Source: an uncultured Desulfobulbus sp. (GTDB lineage: Bacteria > Desulfobacterota > Desulfobulbia > Desulfobulbales > Desulfobulbaceae). From it: 64,000 bases of DNA. The translations under genes were made by a program, and so were the position numbers. Within the stretch, counting starts at the first letter, position 1. Each line of letters opens with the position of its first letter. Under the pieces are notes generated by a model. It was not told where the DNA came from. It did not search any database and saw only the letters and a list, made by a program, of their open reading frames with translations. Shown one piece after another: positions 45,175 to 55,111 of this stretch. The stretch covers positions 3,555,001 to 3,619,000 of the forward strand of contig NZ_OY760916.1 in NCBI RefSeq assembly GCF_963664075.1. The letters run 5' to 3'.

Positions 45175-45492
45175 TTACGAGGCAGCGTCTTCAAGAAATT
45201 CCAGCGACAAATTTTCGTTTTCGCCTTCTGAAAGGCGATATTTTCCACGTTGGATCAAAGTAATCCCCTCGCCAGCAGCCTTCGCCTGGATTGCAGAAAA
45301 AATCTGACTGGCCTCTTCTTCCCCGGTTTCAACATTGACATAAAAAAACAGCTCCTCGCCAACTTCACCAAACTGAAGAAGCACAGGATTGTGCTGAATA
45401 AAAACGAGATCATCATAGGCGTAAGTGACCTCGATACCGATTTCTTCTAAAAATTGTTTGACTATTCCTAGCGGACGAAATGCGACTGCCAT
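45175..45492 (-). CDS. Small protein of unknown function
   Basis: The 105-residue acidic protein starts MAVAFRPLGIVKQFLEEIG and has phrases VTYAYDDLVFIQHN, LLQFGEVGEELFFYVN and a C-terminal acidic SLEFLEDAAS. ATG 45492 with AAAGGG is preferred to a longer frame. No family is recognised. It follows the next small gene on the same strand by 38 bases, so the two are probably co-transcribed. Confidence 0.6.
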   Translation of the reverse strand: MAVAFRPLGIVKQFLEEIGIEVTYAYDDLVFIQHNPVLLQFGEVGEELFFYVNVETGEEEASQIFSAIQAKAAGEGITLIQRGKYRLSEGENENLSLEFLEDAAS

Positions 45493-45530
45493 ATCTTTAC
45501 CCTTTCTCTTCTGGAGGATCAAAAACTCTC

Positions 45531-45776
45531 TCACCCCTCTTTGGGACTGAGAGTACGAATGGTACTGATTGAACTCCAATCATAGTAGCTATTGAGCATC
45601 TTGCCATTTTCTTCCTCGGTAATTCGAACAAACTCTTCTCCAAGAAACAGCACTGCCGCCGCATATACTTTCCCTTCATTGATTTGCAACTCAACGCCTT
45701 TGCGTAACTTACGCGACAGGGTCCCGTGGACGGGCATGGAGGCATATTCGAATATTTTTTCCCAGGTGGCTTTCAT
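45531..45776 (-). CDS. Small protein of unknown function
   Basis: The 81-residue protein starts MKATWEKIFEYASMPVHG. It contains LSRKLRKGVELQINEGKVYA and EEFVRITEEENGKML, suggesting a small beta-rich domain. AAGGAG lies 10 bases before ATG 45776. No family is recognised. It pairs with the downstream gene at 45175-45492. Confidence 0.6.
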   Translation of the reverse strand: MKATWEKIFEYASMPVHGTLSRKLRKGVELQINEGKVYAAAVLFLGEEFVRITEEENGKMLNSYYDWSSISTIRTLSPKEG

Positions 45777-46204
45777 AAACTTGGACTCCTTTAAGCAAGA
45801 ATTGAGGTCAACAGTGAGTATTTTTCTTAACTGAGAACAAAGCAAACGACGGACCACCTATCCCCCTTAAATAAATATCCTGTATTTTTAGAGACATATA
45901 CAAAAAATTAGGTTCTTTCTCCTCAGATAACTTATTCCCCTACTCCTCCCTGAGCGTCTCAATCTTGCCATTTTTGTCCATTCTTCTACATTTTTTACTT
46001 GAGCCGAATACATCTCACTTCCCCCCGCTATTACTTGAGCAGAGCCGTGTAATCCGGTTATAATGCCTTCATCTCGGAGCATCATTAAAAAGGGCGCTCT
46101 ATCCATAACCGCCCACCACTCGAGCAGATGGTCACAGTGAACAAACCGAAACTTACTTTCGGATTCAAGCCAGAGACCAAAAAAATCATAGGAGACCATG
46201 TACC
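45777..46204. other. 428-base gap without a supported gene
   Basis: The region holds the divergent upstream sequences of the small minus-strand pair and of lpdA. A minus-strand frame at 45888-46199 lacks a ribosome site and a recognisable family, so it is not called. No terminator or clear promoter was identified. Confidence 0.4.
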
Positions 46205-47617
46205 ATGCAGGATGTAGAAACCGGGGTTGCCGTTATTGGCGGCGGTCCTGGAGGGTATACTGCGGCTTTTCGTGCCGCTGATCTGGGCTGCAACGTTTGT
46301 CTGATTGAACAGGGAAATCGACTGGGTGGCACCTGTCTCAATGTTGGCTGCATCCCCTCAAAGACTCTCCTGCACGCGGCAGCGGTCATTGAAGAGGCTG
46401 AACAGGCCTCACAATTCGGTGTCACTTTTGCCCCCCCCACCATTAATCTTGAAGCGCTTCGAACGCACAAGGCCGGGATCATCACTCAATTGACCCAAGG
46501 CCTGGACAAACTCTGTAGTGCCCGAAAAGTGACCCGCATAACCGGAAGTGCCCATTTTATTGATGAGCAGACCCTTGAGGTGCAGGGGGAAGAGGAGCCT
46601 ACCCGCATTCATTTTCAACAAGCCATCATCGCTACCGGCTCCCAGCCCTTCACCTTGCCAGGGGCCCCCGATGATCCCCGCATCTGGGATTCCACCAAGG
46701 CGCTTTCGCTTCAGTCTCTGCCCAAACGTCTCTTGATTATTGGTGGTGGTATCATTGGTCTAGAAATGGCGCAGATTTACCATGCACTTGGTACAGAGAT
46801 CACCATCGTTGAGATGCAGAAACAGATCATCCCCCCCACAGACCGCGATCTGGTTCAACCGCTTTTTCTCAAACTCAAGAAACGATACGCCATCTATACC
46901 GAAACCCGTGTAGCCTCAATGACTCCAGAGGATGCGGGTATTGCGGTCTGTTTTGAAGGGAAAAACAGCTCAAGCCAGAGCTTTGATGGGATTCTGGTGG
47001 CTGTGGGCAGACGGCCAAACACCAATGGGCTGAACCTTGAAGCTGTTGGCCTTAGTGTGAATGACAAAGGTTTTATTGATGTCAACCAGCAGCAACAGAC
47101 TCGAGTTGGACATATTTTCGCCATTGGTGATGTGGTCGGCGATCCCATGCTGGCGCACAAGGCAACACACCAAGGAAAAGTTGCCGCTGAAGTAATCGCC
47201 GGTCACAGTGCAGCCTTTGCCCCCAAAACCATCCCCTCTGTGGCCTATACGGCGCCGGAAATTGCCTGGGCCGGGCTGACGGAAACTCAGGCCCAGGAAC
47301 AGGGCATTGCCGTCAACAAGGGCAAATTTCCCTGGGGAGCCAGTGGACGAGCCCTGAGCTCGGGGGGCAACCTCGGAGTTAGCAAAGCCTTGTTTGATGC
47401 CGAAAGTGGGGTCCTGCTCGGAGCGGGTATCTGTGGGGCTAACGCCGGTGAACTGATCCATGAGGCAGCCCTCGCCATTGAACTGGGCGCCACCGCTCAC
47501 CAGATCAGCACAACTATCCACGCCCACCCGACCCTGGCAGAAACCTTTGCCTTTGCCGCGGAGATGGTGGATGGCTCCATAACCGATGTCCTGCCTCCGA
47601 AACCCCGACGGAAATAA
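46205..47617 (+). CDS. lpdA: Dihydrolipoyl dehydrogenase
   Basis: The 470-residue FAD disulfide oxidoreductase has the FAD-binding GGGPGGYTAAFRAADLG, redox pair GGTCLNVGCIPSK, NAD-binding GGGIIGLEMAQIYHALG and the C-terminal HAHPTLAETF with the catalytic His. It regenerates lipoamide in 2-oxoacid dehydrogenase or glycine cleavage complexes; no E1/E2 or gcv genes are in the window. pyrC follows after 2 bases. Confidence 0.93.
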   Translation: MQDVETGVAVIGGGPGGYTAAFRAADLGCNVCLIEQGNRLGGTCLNVGCIPSKTLLHAAAVIEEAEQASQFGVTFAPPTINLEALRTHKAGIITQLTQGLDKLCSARKVTRITGSAHFIDEQTLEVQGEEEPTRIHFQQAIIATGSQPFTLPGAPDDPRIWDSTKALSLQSLPKRLLIIGGGIIGLEMAQIYHALGTEITIVEMQKQIIPPTDRDLVQPLFLKLKKRYAIYTETRVASMTPEDAGIAVCFEGKNSSSQSFDGILVAVGRRPNTNGLNLEAVGLSVNDKGFIDVNQQQQTRVGHIFAIGDVVGDPMLAHKATHQGKVAAEVIAGHSAAFAPKTIPSVAYTAPEIAWAGLTETQAQEQGIAVNKGKFPWGASGRALSSGGNLGVSKALFDAESGVLLGAGICGANAGELIHEAALAIELGATAHQISTTIHAHPTLAETFAFAAEMVDGSITDVLPPKPRRK

Positions 47618-47619
47618 TC

Positions 47620-48618
47620 ATGGAACTCAAGCTCGACTCACCTCTTGATCTGCACCTGCATCTGCGTGAGGGCGAAATGCTCAAACAGGTGGCTCCGTTC
47701 AGCGCGGCCCAGTTTGCCGGCGGGGTGATCATGCCCAACCTGGTGCACCCCGTAGATAGCCTGGAACTGTTGCGCAGCTACCGCCGGGAGATCGAGGCGG
47801 CCTGTGGCACAGAGATTTTTGCGCCGCTGATGACACTCTTTTTTCGTGAGTACAGCAGGGAAGAGTTACTCGCCGCTCGGGATGAAATCATAGGGGTAAA
47901 ACTCTATCCTGCCGGGATCACCACCCAAAGCGAAAACGGCGTCCGTGATTTTGATCGGATAGGCGAAACCGTCGCCCTCTTGGAGGAGCTGGATATTCCC
48001 CTGCTGGTCCATGGGGAGAGCAATGGTTTTGTTATGGATCGGGAACAGGAATTTCTCCCGGTGTATGGCTGGCTAGCGGAAAATTTTCCGCAGCTGCGCA
48101 TCGTCATGGAACATATCACCACCGCAAAAGCAGTAGAATTTCTTCAAAATCACAGAAATGTTGCCGCCACTGTCACCCTCCATCATCTGCTCATCACCCT
48201 GGATGACGTTGCCGGTGGCCTGCTGCAGCCCGATCTCTTCTGTAAACCCATTGCAAAACGCCCCGAAGACCGGGAAGCCTTATGTCAGGCTGTATTTGCT
48301 GGGCATCCGCGCATCTTTTTTGGCTCGGACTCAGCCCCCCACCCTCGCCATAAAAAAGAATGCTGCGGCTGTGCGGCCGGGGTGTTCTCCGCCCCCGTGG
48401 CCCTACCCATGCTGGCGCAGCTCTTTGAAGAAAATGGAGTTCTTGAACAGCTTACCGGTTTTGTCGCAGACCATGGACGTGCCTTCTATCATATAACTCC
48501 CCCCCAAAAAACTGTCACCCTGGAGCGAGCGACCTGGCAGGTCCCTGAAACTCACGGTAACCTCAAGTCGTTTTTAAGCGGGCAAGTGCTGCAATGGCGG
48601 ATAAAAAATGCGTCTTGA
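47620..48618 (+). CDS. pyrC: Dihydroorotase (PyrC type)
   Basis: The 332-residue amidohydrolase of pyrimidine synthesis has the metal site DLHLHLREG, GGVIMPNLVHP, the carbamylated Lys region GVKLYPAG, LLVHGES, HHLLITLDDVAGG and FFGSDSAPHPRHKKE. It is of the E. coli PyrC class. It is coupled to lpdA by a 2-base gap, an unusual pairing. Confidence 0.93.
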   Translation: MELKLDSPLDLHLHLREGEMLKQVAPFSAAQFAGGVIMPNLVHPVDSLELLRSYRREIEAACGTEIFAPLMTLFFREYSREELLAARDEIIGVKLYPAGITTQSENGVRDFDRIGETVALLEELDIPLLVHGESNGFVMDREQEFLPVYGWLAENFPQLRIVMEHITTAKAVEFLQNHRNVAATVTLHHLLITLDDVAGGLLQPDLFCKPIAKRPEDREALCQAVFAGHPRIFFGSDSAPHPRHKKECCGCAAGVFSAPVALPMLAQLFEENGVLEQLTGFVADHGRAFYHITPPQKTVTLERATWQVPETHGNLKSFLSGQVLQWRIKNAS

Positions 48619-48711
48619 ATCCGTGATTCAGGATGCAACTCCCAGCGCAACCGATAATTGCTCGTAATTACTGAGCACAACGCCGGTATACATTGAAAAA
48701 AAGACGTAAAA

Positions 48712-49080
48712 ATGGTAACGAAACGCTCATTTGATACGGTCCCCGTGTATTCAACCAAACACGGTCGACTCTGTCCGGGATGCGGCAGCCCCAAGGCCGA
48801 ATGCCAATGCACATCCCCCCAAAAGTCCCCCCAAGCCAGCGATGGAATTATTCGTGTCGGCAGACAGACCAAGGGGCGAAAGGGCAGTGGAGTTACCACT
48901 GTCGCTGGTCTGACTCTTGCCCATGAACCGCTCCGCCAACTTGCGGGAAAACTGAAAAAACAGTGTGGCGCCGGTGGTGCCATCAAAGATGGAATAATCG
49001 AGATTCAAGGAGAACACCGGGACACCCTGGTGAGCGCGCTGCAGAAACTTGGTTATACAGTAAAGCGTGTGGGAGGCTAA
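48712..49080 (+). CDS. SUI1-family translation factor (YciH-like)
   Basis: The 122-residue protein has an N-terminal Cys motif (CPGCGSPKAECQC) and a SUI1/eIF1 domain with RQTKGRKGSGVTTVAGL and GAGGAIKDGIIEIQG. The YciH family is thought to affect start-site fidelity. The ribosome site is weak. It follows pyrC by 93 bases. Confidence 0.88.
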   Translation: MVTKRSFDTVPVYSTKHGRLCPGCGSPKAECQCTSPQKSPQASDGIIRVGRQTKGRKGSGVTTVAGLTLAHEPLRQLAGKLKKQCGAGGAIKDGIIEIQGEHRDTLVSALQKLGYTVKRVGG

Positions 49081-49200
49081 CCCTCTCATCTTAACGAGTC
49101 AAATGGCTGGCGATGGAGTGGCCATACATTGTTGAGCCTTTAGAGAATGTGGCCGCCAACTGGCGGTCAACCATGATTCTTCAACCCAGGAGAACACACG

Positions 49201-50829
49201 ATGTCCCTATCCTATCCCAAAGCATTTGCCGGGAATTTTCTCGGTAATGCCCCACTTTGGTACAAGCTCACCATTCTTGCTTTTTTGGTGATCAACCCCA
49301 TCCTGCTTGACGCCTATGGCTCTTTTGTAGCAGGTTGGATTCTGATCGGTGAATTTATTTTCACCCTGGCCATGGCCCTGAAATGCTATCCGCTGCCAGC
49401 GGGTGGTCTCCTGGCCTTTGAGGCGGTGGTCATCGGCATGGCCAAACCAGAGACTGTATACCACGAAGCTCTCACCAACTTTGAAGTTATCCTGCTTTTG
49501 ATCTTCATGGTCGCAGGCATCTACTTCATGAAGGATTTCCTCCGCTTCACCTTCACCCGTATTCTGGTGAAGGTACAGTCCAAATACCAGATCTCCCTTT
49601 TGTTTTGCTTCGCAGGAGCCTTTCTCTCCGCCTTTCTCGATGCCTTAACCGTCACCGCAGTTATCATTGCAGTCGCCTACGGCTTCTACGAAATCTACCA
49701 TCGGTATGTTTCAGGGAAAGGCAGCGCTGATGCCGTTCACGATCTCACCAGTGACCTGGCCCTCAAGGAGCAGGAGCAGGCTGATCTGAAACAGTTTCGT
49801 GGCTTTCTGCGCAACTTGATGATGCACGGTGCAGTGGGAACAGCTCTGGGTGGCGTCTGCACCCTGGTCGGCGAACCGCAGAACCTGCTGATCGGTTCGG
49901 TTATGGGCTGGCATTTTCCTGAATTTTTCATAGAGGTGGCCCCAGTCTCGCTGCCGGTTCTGGTTGTGGGCCTGTGCACCTGTTACCTGGTGGAAAAAAA
50001 GAAATGGTTCACTTATGGCTTTGAAATGCCTGGCAACATTCGCTCGCATCTTCTGGAAACCGAGATGCAGATGGAGGCCAAACGCGGAACCAAGGGAAAA
50101 ATCAAGCTTATCGTTCAGGCCTGTGCCGGTATATGGCTGATTGCGGCCCTGGCTTTTCACCTGGCAGCCGTGGGCCTGATCGGTCTCTCGGTTATTGTCC
50201 TCTTGACTGCGCTCAATGGTGTCACCGAAGAGCATCAGATCGGCCACGCCTTTGAAGAGGCTCTGCCCTTCACCGCCCTGCTGGTGGTCTTTTTCACCAT
50301 CGTCGGCGTCATCCACGAGCAGCACCTGTTCGCACCGATTATCAACTATGTACTGAGCCTGCAGGGCCATGCGCAGTTGGGTGCCTACTACATTGCCAAT
50401 GGTCTGCTCTCCGCGATCTCTGACAACGTCTTCGTGGCAACGGTCTACATCTCTGAGACCAAGATGCATTTTATTCAGGAACTTGGAAATATTCCCAACA
50501 TCGGTATGAGCGGGGCGGAGTTGATGCAGAAGCTGACCGATCCGAACCTGGTTCGTGCGGATGTGCTTGCCACACTCCCCACCGAGGCTGCAGCCAAGGC
50601 ACATGAATTGATCCATCACCTGGACAAACTGGCGGTTGCGATCAACACTGGAACAAACATTCCCAGTGTTGCTACACCAAATGGTCAGGCAGCCTTTCTC
50701 TTCCTGTTGACCTCAGCCCTGGCCCCGGTCATTCGCCTCTCCTATGGCCGCATGGTCTGGCTGGCGCTTCCTTACACCATTACCATGTCGATTACTGGTT
50801 TGGCCGCGACATATCTTTTCCTCGCCTAA
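49201..50829 (+). CDS. nhaB: Sodium/proton antiporter NhaB
   Basis: The 542-residue polytopic NhaB-family antiporter has the segments [40 protein letters not shown] and [17 protein letters not shown]. It exports sodium in exchange for protons, as needed in a saline setting. AGGAG precedes the ATG. A perfect-stem terminator follows. Confidence 0.94.
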   Translation: MSLSYPKAFAGNFLGNAPLWYKLTILAFLVINPILLDAYGSFVAGWILIGEFIFTLAMALKCYPLPAGGLLAFEAVVIGMAKPETVYHEALTNFEVILLLIFMVAGIYFMKDFLRFTFTRILVKVQSKYQISLLFCFAGAFLSAFLDALTVTAVIIAVAYGFYEIYHRYVSGKGSADAVHDLTSDLALKEQEQADLKQFRGFLRNLMMHGAVGTALGGVCTLVGEPQNLLIGSVMGWHFPEFFIEVAPVSLPVLVVGLCTCYLVEKKKWFTYGFEMPGNIRSHLLETEMQMEAKRGTKGKIKLIVQACAGIWLIAALAFHLAAVGLIGLSVIVLLTALNGVTEEHQIGHAFEEALPFTALLVVFFTIVGVIHEQHLFAPIINYVLSLQGHAQLGAYYIANGLLSAISDNVFVATVYISETKMHFIQELGNIPNIGMSGAELMQKLTDPNLVRADVLATLPTEAAAKAHELIHHLDKLAVAINTGTNIPSVATPNGQAAFLFLLTSALAPVIRLSYGRMVWLALPYTITMSITGLAATYLFLA

Positions 50830-50853
50830 ACCACTGTAAGGAATCACATTAAA

Positions 50854-50893
50854 ACACAAAGGGCGCATCGAGTAGTCGATGCGCCCTTTGTGT
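50854..50893. terminator. Bidirectional terminator between nhaB and the chemotaxis receptor
   Basis: A perfect 18-bp stem (ACACAAAGGGCGCATCGA with its complement) closes a GTAG tetraloop. It lies between convergent genes; T residues follow on the minus strand. Confidence 0.9.
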
Positions 50894-50909
50894 CTTCACC
50901 ACCGCTTTG

Positions 50910-52631
50910 CTATCCAACCTTGAACTGATCAACAAGGTCCTGTTGATTTGCAGCAAGACCACCAAGGTCTTCTGCAACTTTTTGCGTCTGCCGACTCCCG
51001 GCGGCAATGTTATTCACCGCCATATTAACCTGGCTGATATCTTCGGAAATCATTGATGAGGCGGTGGAACAGTGGGCGATATTTATCGTAACCTCACTGA
51101 TTCCTTCTGAAGCCTGGCCGATATTCAAAGCGATATCCTGGGTCGCAACCGATTGCTCTTCAACCGCTGAGGTAATCGAGACAACCGTTCGATTGATATC
51201 GGCCATCACGCCGACGACCTGGTCTAGGGCAGCAACCGTCACAGTGGTGCTGCTCTGAATCTCCTCAATCTGCCTGTTGATATCCTGGGTTGCAGAGGCT
51301 GTTTGGCGGGCCAGTTCTTTGATCTCGTTAGCTACGACGGCAAAGCCTTTCCCCGCCTCCCCTGCCCGAGCAGCTTCAATGGTGGCATTTAACGCCAAAA
51401 GATTAGTCTGCTCTGAAATCTCAGAGATAGTCTCCGTGACCTTGTTAATAGAAACCGCCTTACTTTCCATTAACTCCATTGATTTGGCCAAGGTTTCCGT
51501 CTCTTTGACGGCTTTTTGTGAAACTTGATTGGCCGTTTCGGAATTCTTTGCCACCTCACCCAACGAAAGCGAGAGTTCTTCCGTTGCCGTGGCGACGATA
51601 CTGATGTTGGTCGAAGCCTCTTCCATCGCAGCGGCCACACTATTTAAATTTGCGTTAAGCTCTTCCGTTGAGGCGGCCACATTTCTCGAACGCATCTCAG
51701 CTTCACTGGAATTGTGGACAAACTCATCAACCAGCGTACGTAATTTTTGCGACGATGCGTTAATATTATTAGTACTTTCAATAAGGCGTTTAATAACGGT
51801 CAACAGTTTACTCACAAAGGAGTTAAACCAGCGTGCCAGGTCCGCGACCTCATCCTTCCCTTTCACAACCAGGGTCTTGGTCAAATCACCTTCTCCCTGG
51901 GCAATATCCTTTAATCCCTGAACAGCGGCATTAATGGGCCCTGTCAACATACCGCTCACGAAAAATGAGCCGACAAATACTCCTCCCATAAAAATGAATA
52001 ACAGCGCAGAGAGTAAACGGCCATTACGCTTCAAAGCCTGTTGAAAAGTCAGTGCCAACCGTTCAATTTCGCCATTTCCCTGGGTTATTGTTTGACTTTG
52101 TTTCTGGCCGGCATCCATGGCATCTTTGATGGTTTGGATCTGAACAGACTCGGCCGTGAGACGTTTAATAAAACTGGTCATACTTTTCTGGGCCGAGGCA
52201 ATACCAACAAGCGCTTCCCGCTTGATACCAGTCTGCATTTCGGTCAAACCATCCACCATGTCCCCTACAATATATTGAGGTTCCCCCGGAGGAAGCAGGT
52301 CATAGGCCTCATTGAGTTGCTCGACCATATCTTGCATATTCTTCCCATTGGCTTCCATTTTTCGGGAAATAATGGCAATGCGCATATTGGTTCGCTCAAT
52401 CGCCTCGGCAATCTCAGCCATACTTTTGACAGAGCTGGTAACTAATGCATTCGCATTTTTCAGGCTGGTTTCTGCTTGCTGAGCACTGTCCACGCCTGAT
52501 TTCGCTTTCAAAAGGACATCACCGAATCCATCCCGCAAGGTTGCAAACGAATGGAGTGTCAAATAAGCAATTCCGCCAATAAACAGTATCAGCAGCATAC
52601 TTGATGACAACATTTTGTACCTAATGGACAT
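50910..52631 (-). CDS. Methyl-accepting chemotaxis protein
   Basis: The 573-residue membrane receptor has TM1 at about 9-28 ([19 protein letters not shown]), a helical periplasmic domain of about 170 residues, TM2 near 205-228, a HAMP domain ([20 protein letters not shown]) and a signalling domain with the hairpin tip [20 protein letters not shown]. It lacks a C-terminal CheR-tethering pentapeptide. GGAGG precedes the ATG. A periplasmic PilJ-repeat gene lies 83 bases upstream on the same strand and may supply its ligand-binding partner. Confidence 0.92.
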   Translation of the reverse strand: MSIRYKMLSSSMLLILFIGGIAYLTLHSFATLRDGFGDVLLKAKSGVDSAQQAETSLKNANALVTSSVKSMAEIAEAIERTNMRIAIISRKMEANGKNMQDMVEQLNEAYDLLPPGEPQYIVGDMVDGLTEMQTGIKREALVGIASAQKSMTSFIKRLTAESVQIQTIKDAMDAGQKQSQTITQGNGEIERLALTFQQALKRNGRLLSALLFIFMGGVFVGSFFVSGMLTGPINAAVQGLKDIAQGEGDLTKTLVVKGKDEVADLARWFNSFVSKLLTVIKRLIESTNNINASSQKLRTLVDEFVHNSSEAEMRSRNVAASTEELNANLNSVAAAMEEASTNISIVATATEELSLSLGEVAKNSETANQVSQKAVKETETLAKSMELMESKAVSINKVTETISEISEQTNLLALNATIEAARAGEAGKGFAVVANEIKELARQTASATQDINRQIEEIQSSTTVTVAALDQVVGVMADINRTVVSITSAVEEQSVATQDIALNIGQASEGISEVTINIAHCSTASSMISEDISQVNMAVNNIAAGSRQTQKVAEDLGGLAANQQDLVDQFKVG

Positions 52632-52714
52632 AGAGCGACCTCCAAAAAAGATGGCCCATTAACAACATCCCTCTACCATCAGACAGAAACGCCATAGTAC
52701 ACTTTTTTAATGGC

Positions 52715-53632
52715 TTACTGTGCTGCAAGCTGCTCATACATGCCAACAGCACCATTCATCTCCTTTAATAACGGCAGATTCTGGGAAGCGACCTTGGCAA
52801 GACGATCCGCGGCAATACTTGTAGTGCCAGGCTCACAGGCATAGACCATTTCTGGTTTCAATCCCTGCCACAGCCCATCTACCTTCTCCAGTTGTGCACG
52901 TATTGTCGCATCTTTGGTTCCTGCAAGATCAAGCGATGCGTCCCCATCGAGAAGTCCTTTGAGGGTTCGTTCAAATAGGGAATAGGTTTCCAGCAGGTTG
53001 AGCTTGTTGTTTTCCACATCAAGCCCGTAGGCAATGAGAAAAAATTCCTTACTCATCTTCTGGGTCAGCATACGTTGTTTACCGGAAAGGTTGATGGTTA
53101 CTGCCAGGCCTGGATCATTCTTCAGCCCTGCCTTACTGGCATCCTTTTCATAGAGGAGGACGCATTTATTCATCTCTTTGAGCAATACAGGACTTTGGGC
53201 TGCGATAGCCTGAACATCAGCAGCGCTCACCTTGCCCGTCTTCAGGATACCATCAATAACGGCATGAAAAGTAGCCCATAGCGTATCGACCTTGCCAAGC
53301 TGACGTAAAATACGGCCATTTTCTGTCGGCGGAAGACGCAACTCCGCATCGCCACGACGCAGGCCTTTCAGAGTCCGATCAAAGAGTTTGGCTGTGGCGG
53401 CAAGATTTGACAGGTTTTTATCACTCTCCACACCTAAGGCGATGAGCATAACCTCCTTGCTCATTTTCTGAGAGAGCATGCGCTGCTTGCCGGAAAGATT
53501 GAGTACCACCCCATATTCGGCGGCGGTTGGCCCCGCAGCCAGGAGCCATGTCGAAGAAAAAACAGAGAGAACAAAAACAAGGATGGGGAAAAAAGTCAGG
53601 GTGGTGCGCTTCGGGGCTTTCACGGTATTCAC
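52715..53632 (-). CDS. Exported protein with two PilJ-type sensor repeats
   Basis: The 305-residue protein has a signal peptide (FFPILVFVLSVFSSTWLLAA) and two homologous halves. Each opens with a P-box-like helix, NLSGKQRMLSQKM or NLSGKQRMLTQKM, followed by LFDRTLKGLRRGD or LFERTLKGLLDGD. These match the PilJ N-terminal (type IV pili chemotaxis transducer) domain, related to the nitrate-sensing P-box of NarX/NarQ. It has no transmembrane signalling part, so it is probably a soluble periplasmic sensor acting through the chemotaxis receptor downstream. The start is GTG with GAGGAGG. Confidence 0.82.
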   Translation of the reverse strand: MNTVKAPKRTTLTFFPILVFVLSVFSSTWLLAAGPTAAEYGVVLNLSGKQRMLSQKMSKEVMLIALGVESDKNLSNLAATAKLFDRTLKGLRRGDAELRLPPTENGRILRQLGKVDTLWATFHAVIDGILKTGKVSAADVQAIAAQSPVLLKEMNKCVLLYEKDASKAGLKNDPGLAVTINLSGKQRMLTQKMSKEFFLIAYGLDVENNKLNLLETYSLFERTLKGLLDGDASLDLAGTKDATIRAQLEKVDGLWQGLKPEMVYACEPGTTSIAADRLAKVASQNLPLLKEMNGAVGMYEQLAAQ

Positions 53633-53844
53633 GTCATCCTCCTCATCGGAATCATTGACAGAATAGAGCCTTAGCCTGCAGTGGGAAATGCGAACCCAAG
53701 GCCCTGGCAGCGACTACTCTGCGGTAGTCGTTATTTGTGTATTATCGTGAAAAAAGATCACCAATTCAAATAAAAACTCTTTCTTTCAAAAGATGAAAAG
53801 GGTCTACGCTTTAGATTCAGAGGAAAAAAAACGCATAAAATGCC

Positions 53845-53871
53845 CCCTCAAAATAGTTTTCTATTTGAGGG
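53845..53871 (-). terminator. Terminator-like hairpin after mltB
   Basis: CCCTCAAAATAG and CTATTTGAGGG pair with one bulged A, 13 bases beyond the mltB stop; T-rich sequence follows on the minus strand. The sequence between here and 53633 shows nothing else. Confidence 0.55.
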
Positions 53872-53883
53872 TATAGTGGTGTG

Positions 53884-55047
53884 TTAGAGGCGACCTTTAA
53901 TGACCTGGGCAAGTTCATGTACGGCCATGGCGTAGTGGGTGCTATGGTTATAGCGGGTGATGGTATAAAAGTTGGGATAGCCGATCAGGTACTGATCGGT
54001 TTTGTAGTAACGAAGGCGTAACAGACAGAGGGCCTCTCTGGTCTGCAGCGACTGGGCGAAACTCAATCCGGCCTGTTGGAGGTGGCTGACAGAATAACGG
54101 GTATTACAACCGACCTTGAGCGGCACTGGCTTATTCACCCTCAGTTGCGCGACAACAGGCTTGCCCGGTTGCCAACCATGCTGCACAAAATAGTTAGCTA
54201 TGGAACCGATGGCATCCTCAGGGTCCCAGAGGTTACGGTGGCCATCCTGGTTGAAATCGACCGCCCATTTGCGGAAACTGCTGGGCATAAACTGCCCGAG
54301 CCCCATGGCCCCTGCAAATGAACCTTTGGGGACACTGGGGTCCAGGTGTTCACTGCGGGACATGAGCAGAAACTGCTCCAGTTCATCCCGAAAAAATGCG
54401 CCCCGGCGGGCATAATCAAAGCCCAAAGTCGTTAAGGCGTCAAGGACCCGGTGGGTTCCCAGATGTTTGCCGAAACTGGTCTCCACCGCCATGATCCCAA
54501 GAATGTATTCCTCGGGCACACCATATTTCTGCGAGGCCTGCGTCAATGCGGTTTTATGGCGCCGACCAAAATCAACCGCCCGCCCGATGCGCTCCTGCCC
54601 CAGAAATTTCGCCCGATATCGCGACCAGCTTCCGGCCGAGAGCGGTTTTTTACTGCGTTTATCGCTGCGGGCAAAGTAGTTGAGGGTCCAGTCTTTCCGC
54701 TTTGCCTGGGAAAACAGGCCCAGCAGATATTCCCGTTCAAATCCATGCTCACGAACCATGCGGCCAATAAAGCGTTCAAGCTGGGGATAACCCGCAAAGT
54801 CACCACTGAGCCGAGTACTGTTATAGTCTCCAACACAGGGCTCTCGCATCAATCGTACGCCTTTACCTGGAGCTGGAGAAACGATCCTCTCCGCTCGAAT
54901 CTTGGCAGAGCCTCCGGGGACGGCCTGGGCAACAGACGAGGGGTCTGAGCAGGCCACCAGAAGGAGACCTGCCAGAAGAGGGAGCAACCTGGATGTTCTC
55001 AAATATACGGGCACTGGGGTAATCCTGATTAAGTTCTCAAACCACAT
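53884..55047 (-). CDS. mltB: Lytic murein transglycosylase B
   Basis: The 387-residue outer-membrane lipoprotein (lipobox LLLVACS near 27-33) has the SLT_2/MltB catalytic region VPEEYILGIMAVETSFGKHL (catalytic Glu in VETSFG) and FAGAMGLGQFMPSSFRKWAV, DGHRNLWDPEDAIGSIANYF. It cleaves peptidoglycan to anhydromuropeptides. Confidence 0.92.
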   Translation of the reverse strand: MWFENLIRITPVPVYLRTSRLLPLLAGLLLVACSDPSSVAQAVPGGSAKIRAERIVSPAPGKGVRLMREPCVGDYNSTRLSGDFAGYPQLERFIGRMVREHGFEREYLLGLFSQAKRKDWTLNYFARSDKRSKKPLSAGSWSRYRAKFLGQERIGRAVDFGRRHKTALTQASQKYGVPEEYILGIMAVETSFGKHLGTHRVLDALTTLGFDYARRGAFFRDELEQFLLMSRSEHLDPSVPKGSFAGAMGLGQFMPSSFRKWAVDFNQDGHRNLWDPEDAIGSIANYFVQHGWQPGKPVVAQLRVNKPVPLKVGCNTRYSVSHLQQAGLSFAQSLQTREALCLLRLRYYKTDQYLIGYPNFYTITRYNHSTHYAMAVHELAQVIKGRL

Positions 55048-55111
55048 GGGGTTGCCGCTTGCCTGAAGATCCCGTCAAGGGGGGCCACCAGCAATCAGCT
55101 TAGATGCGTTT

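Noticed and set aside
45888..46199. Minus-strand frame of 103 codons ahead of lpdA
   Set aside because: No ribosome site, no recognisable family, start abuts lpdA; composition not convincing.
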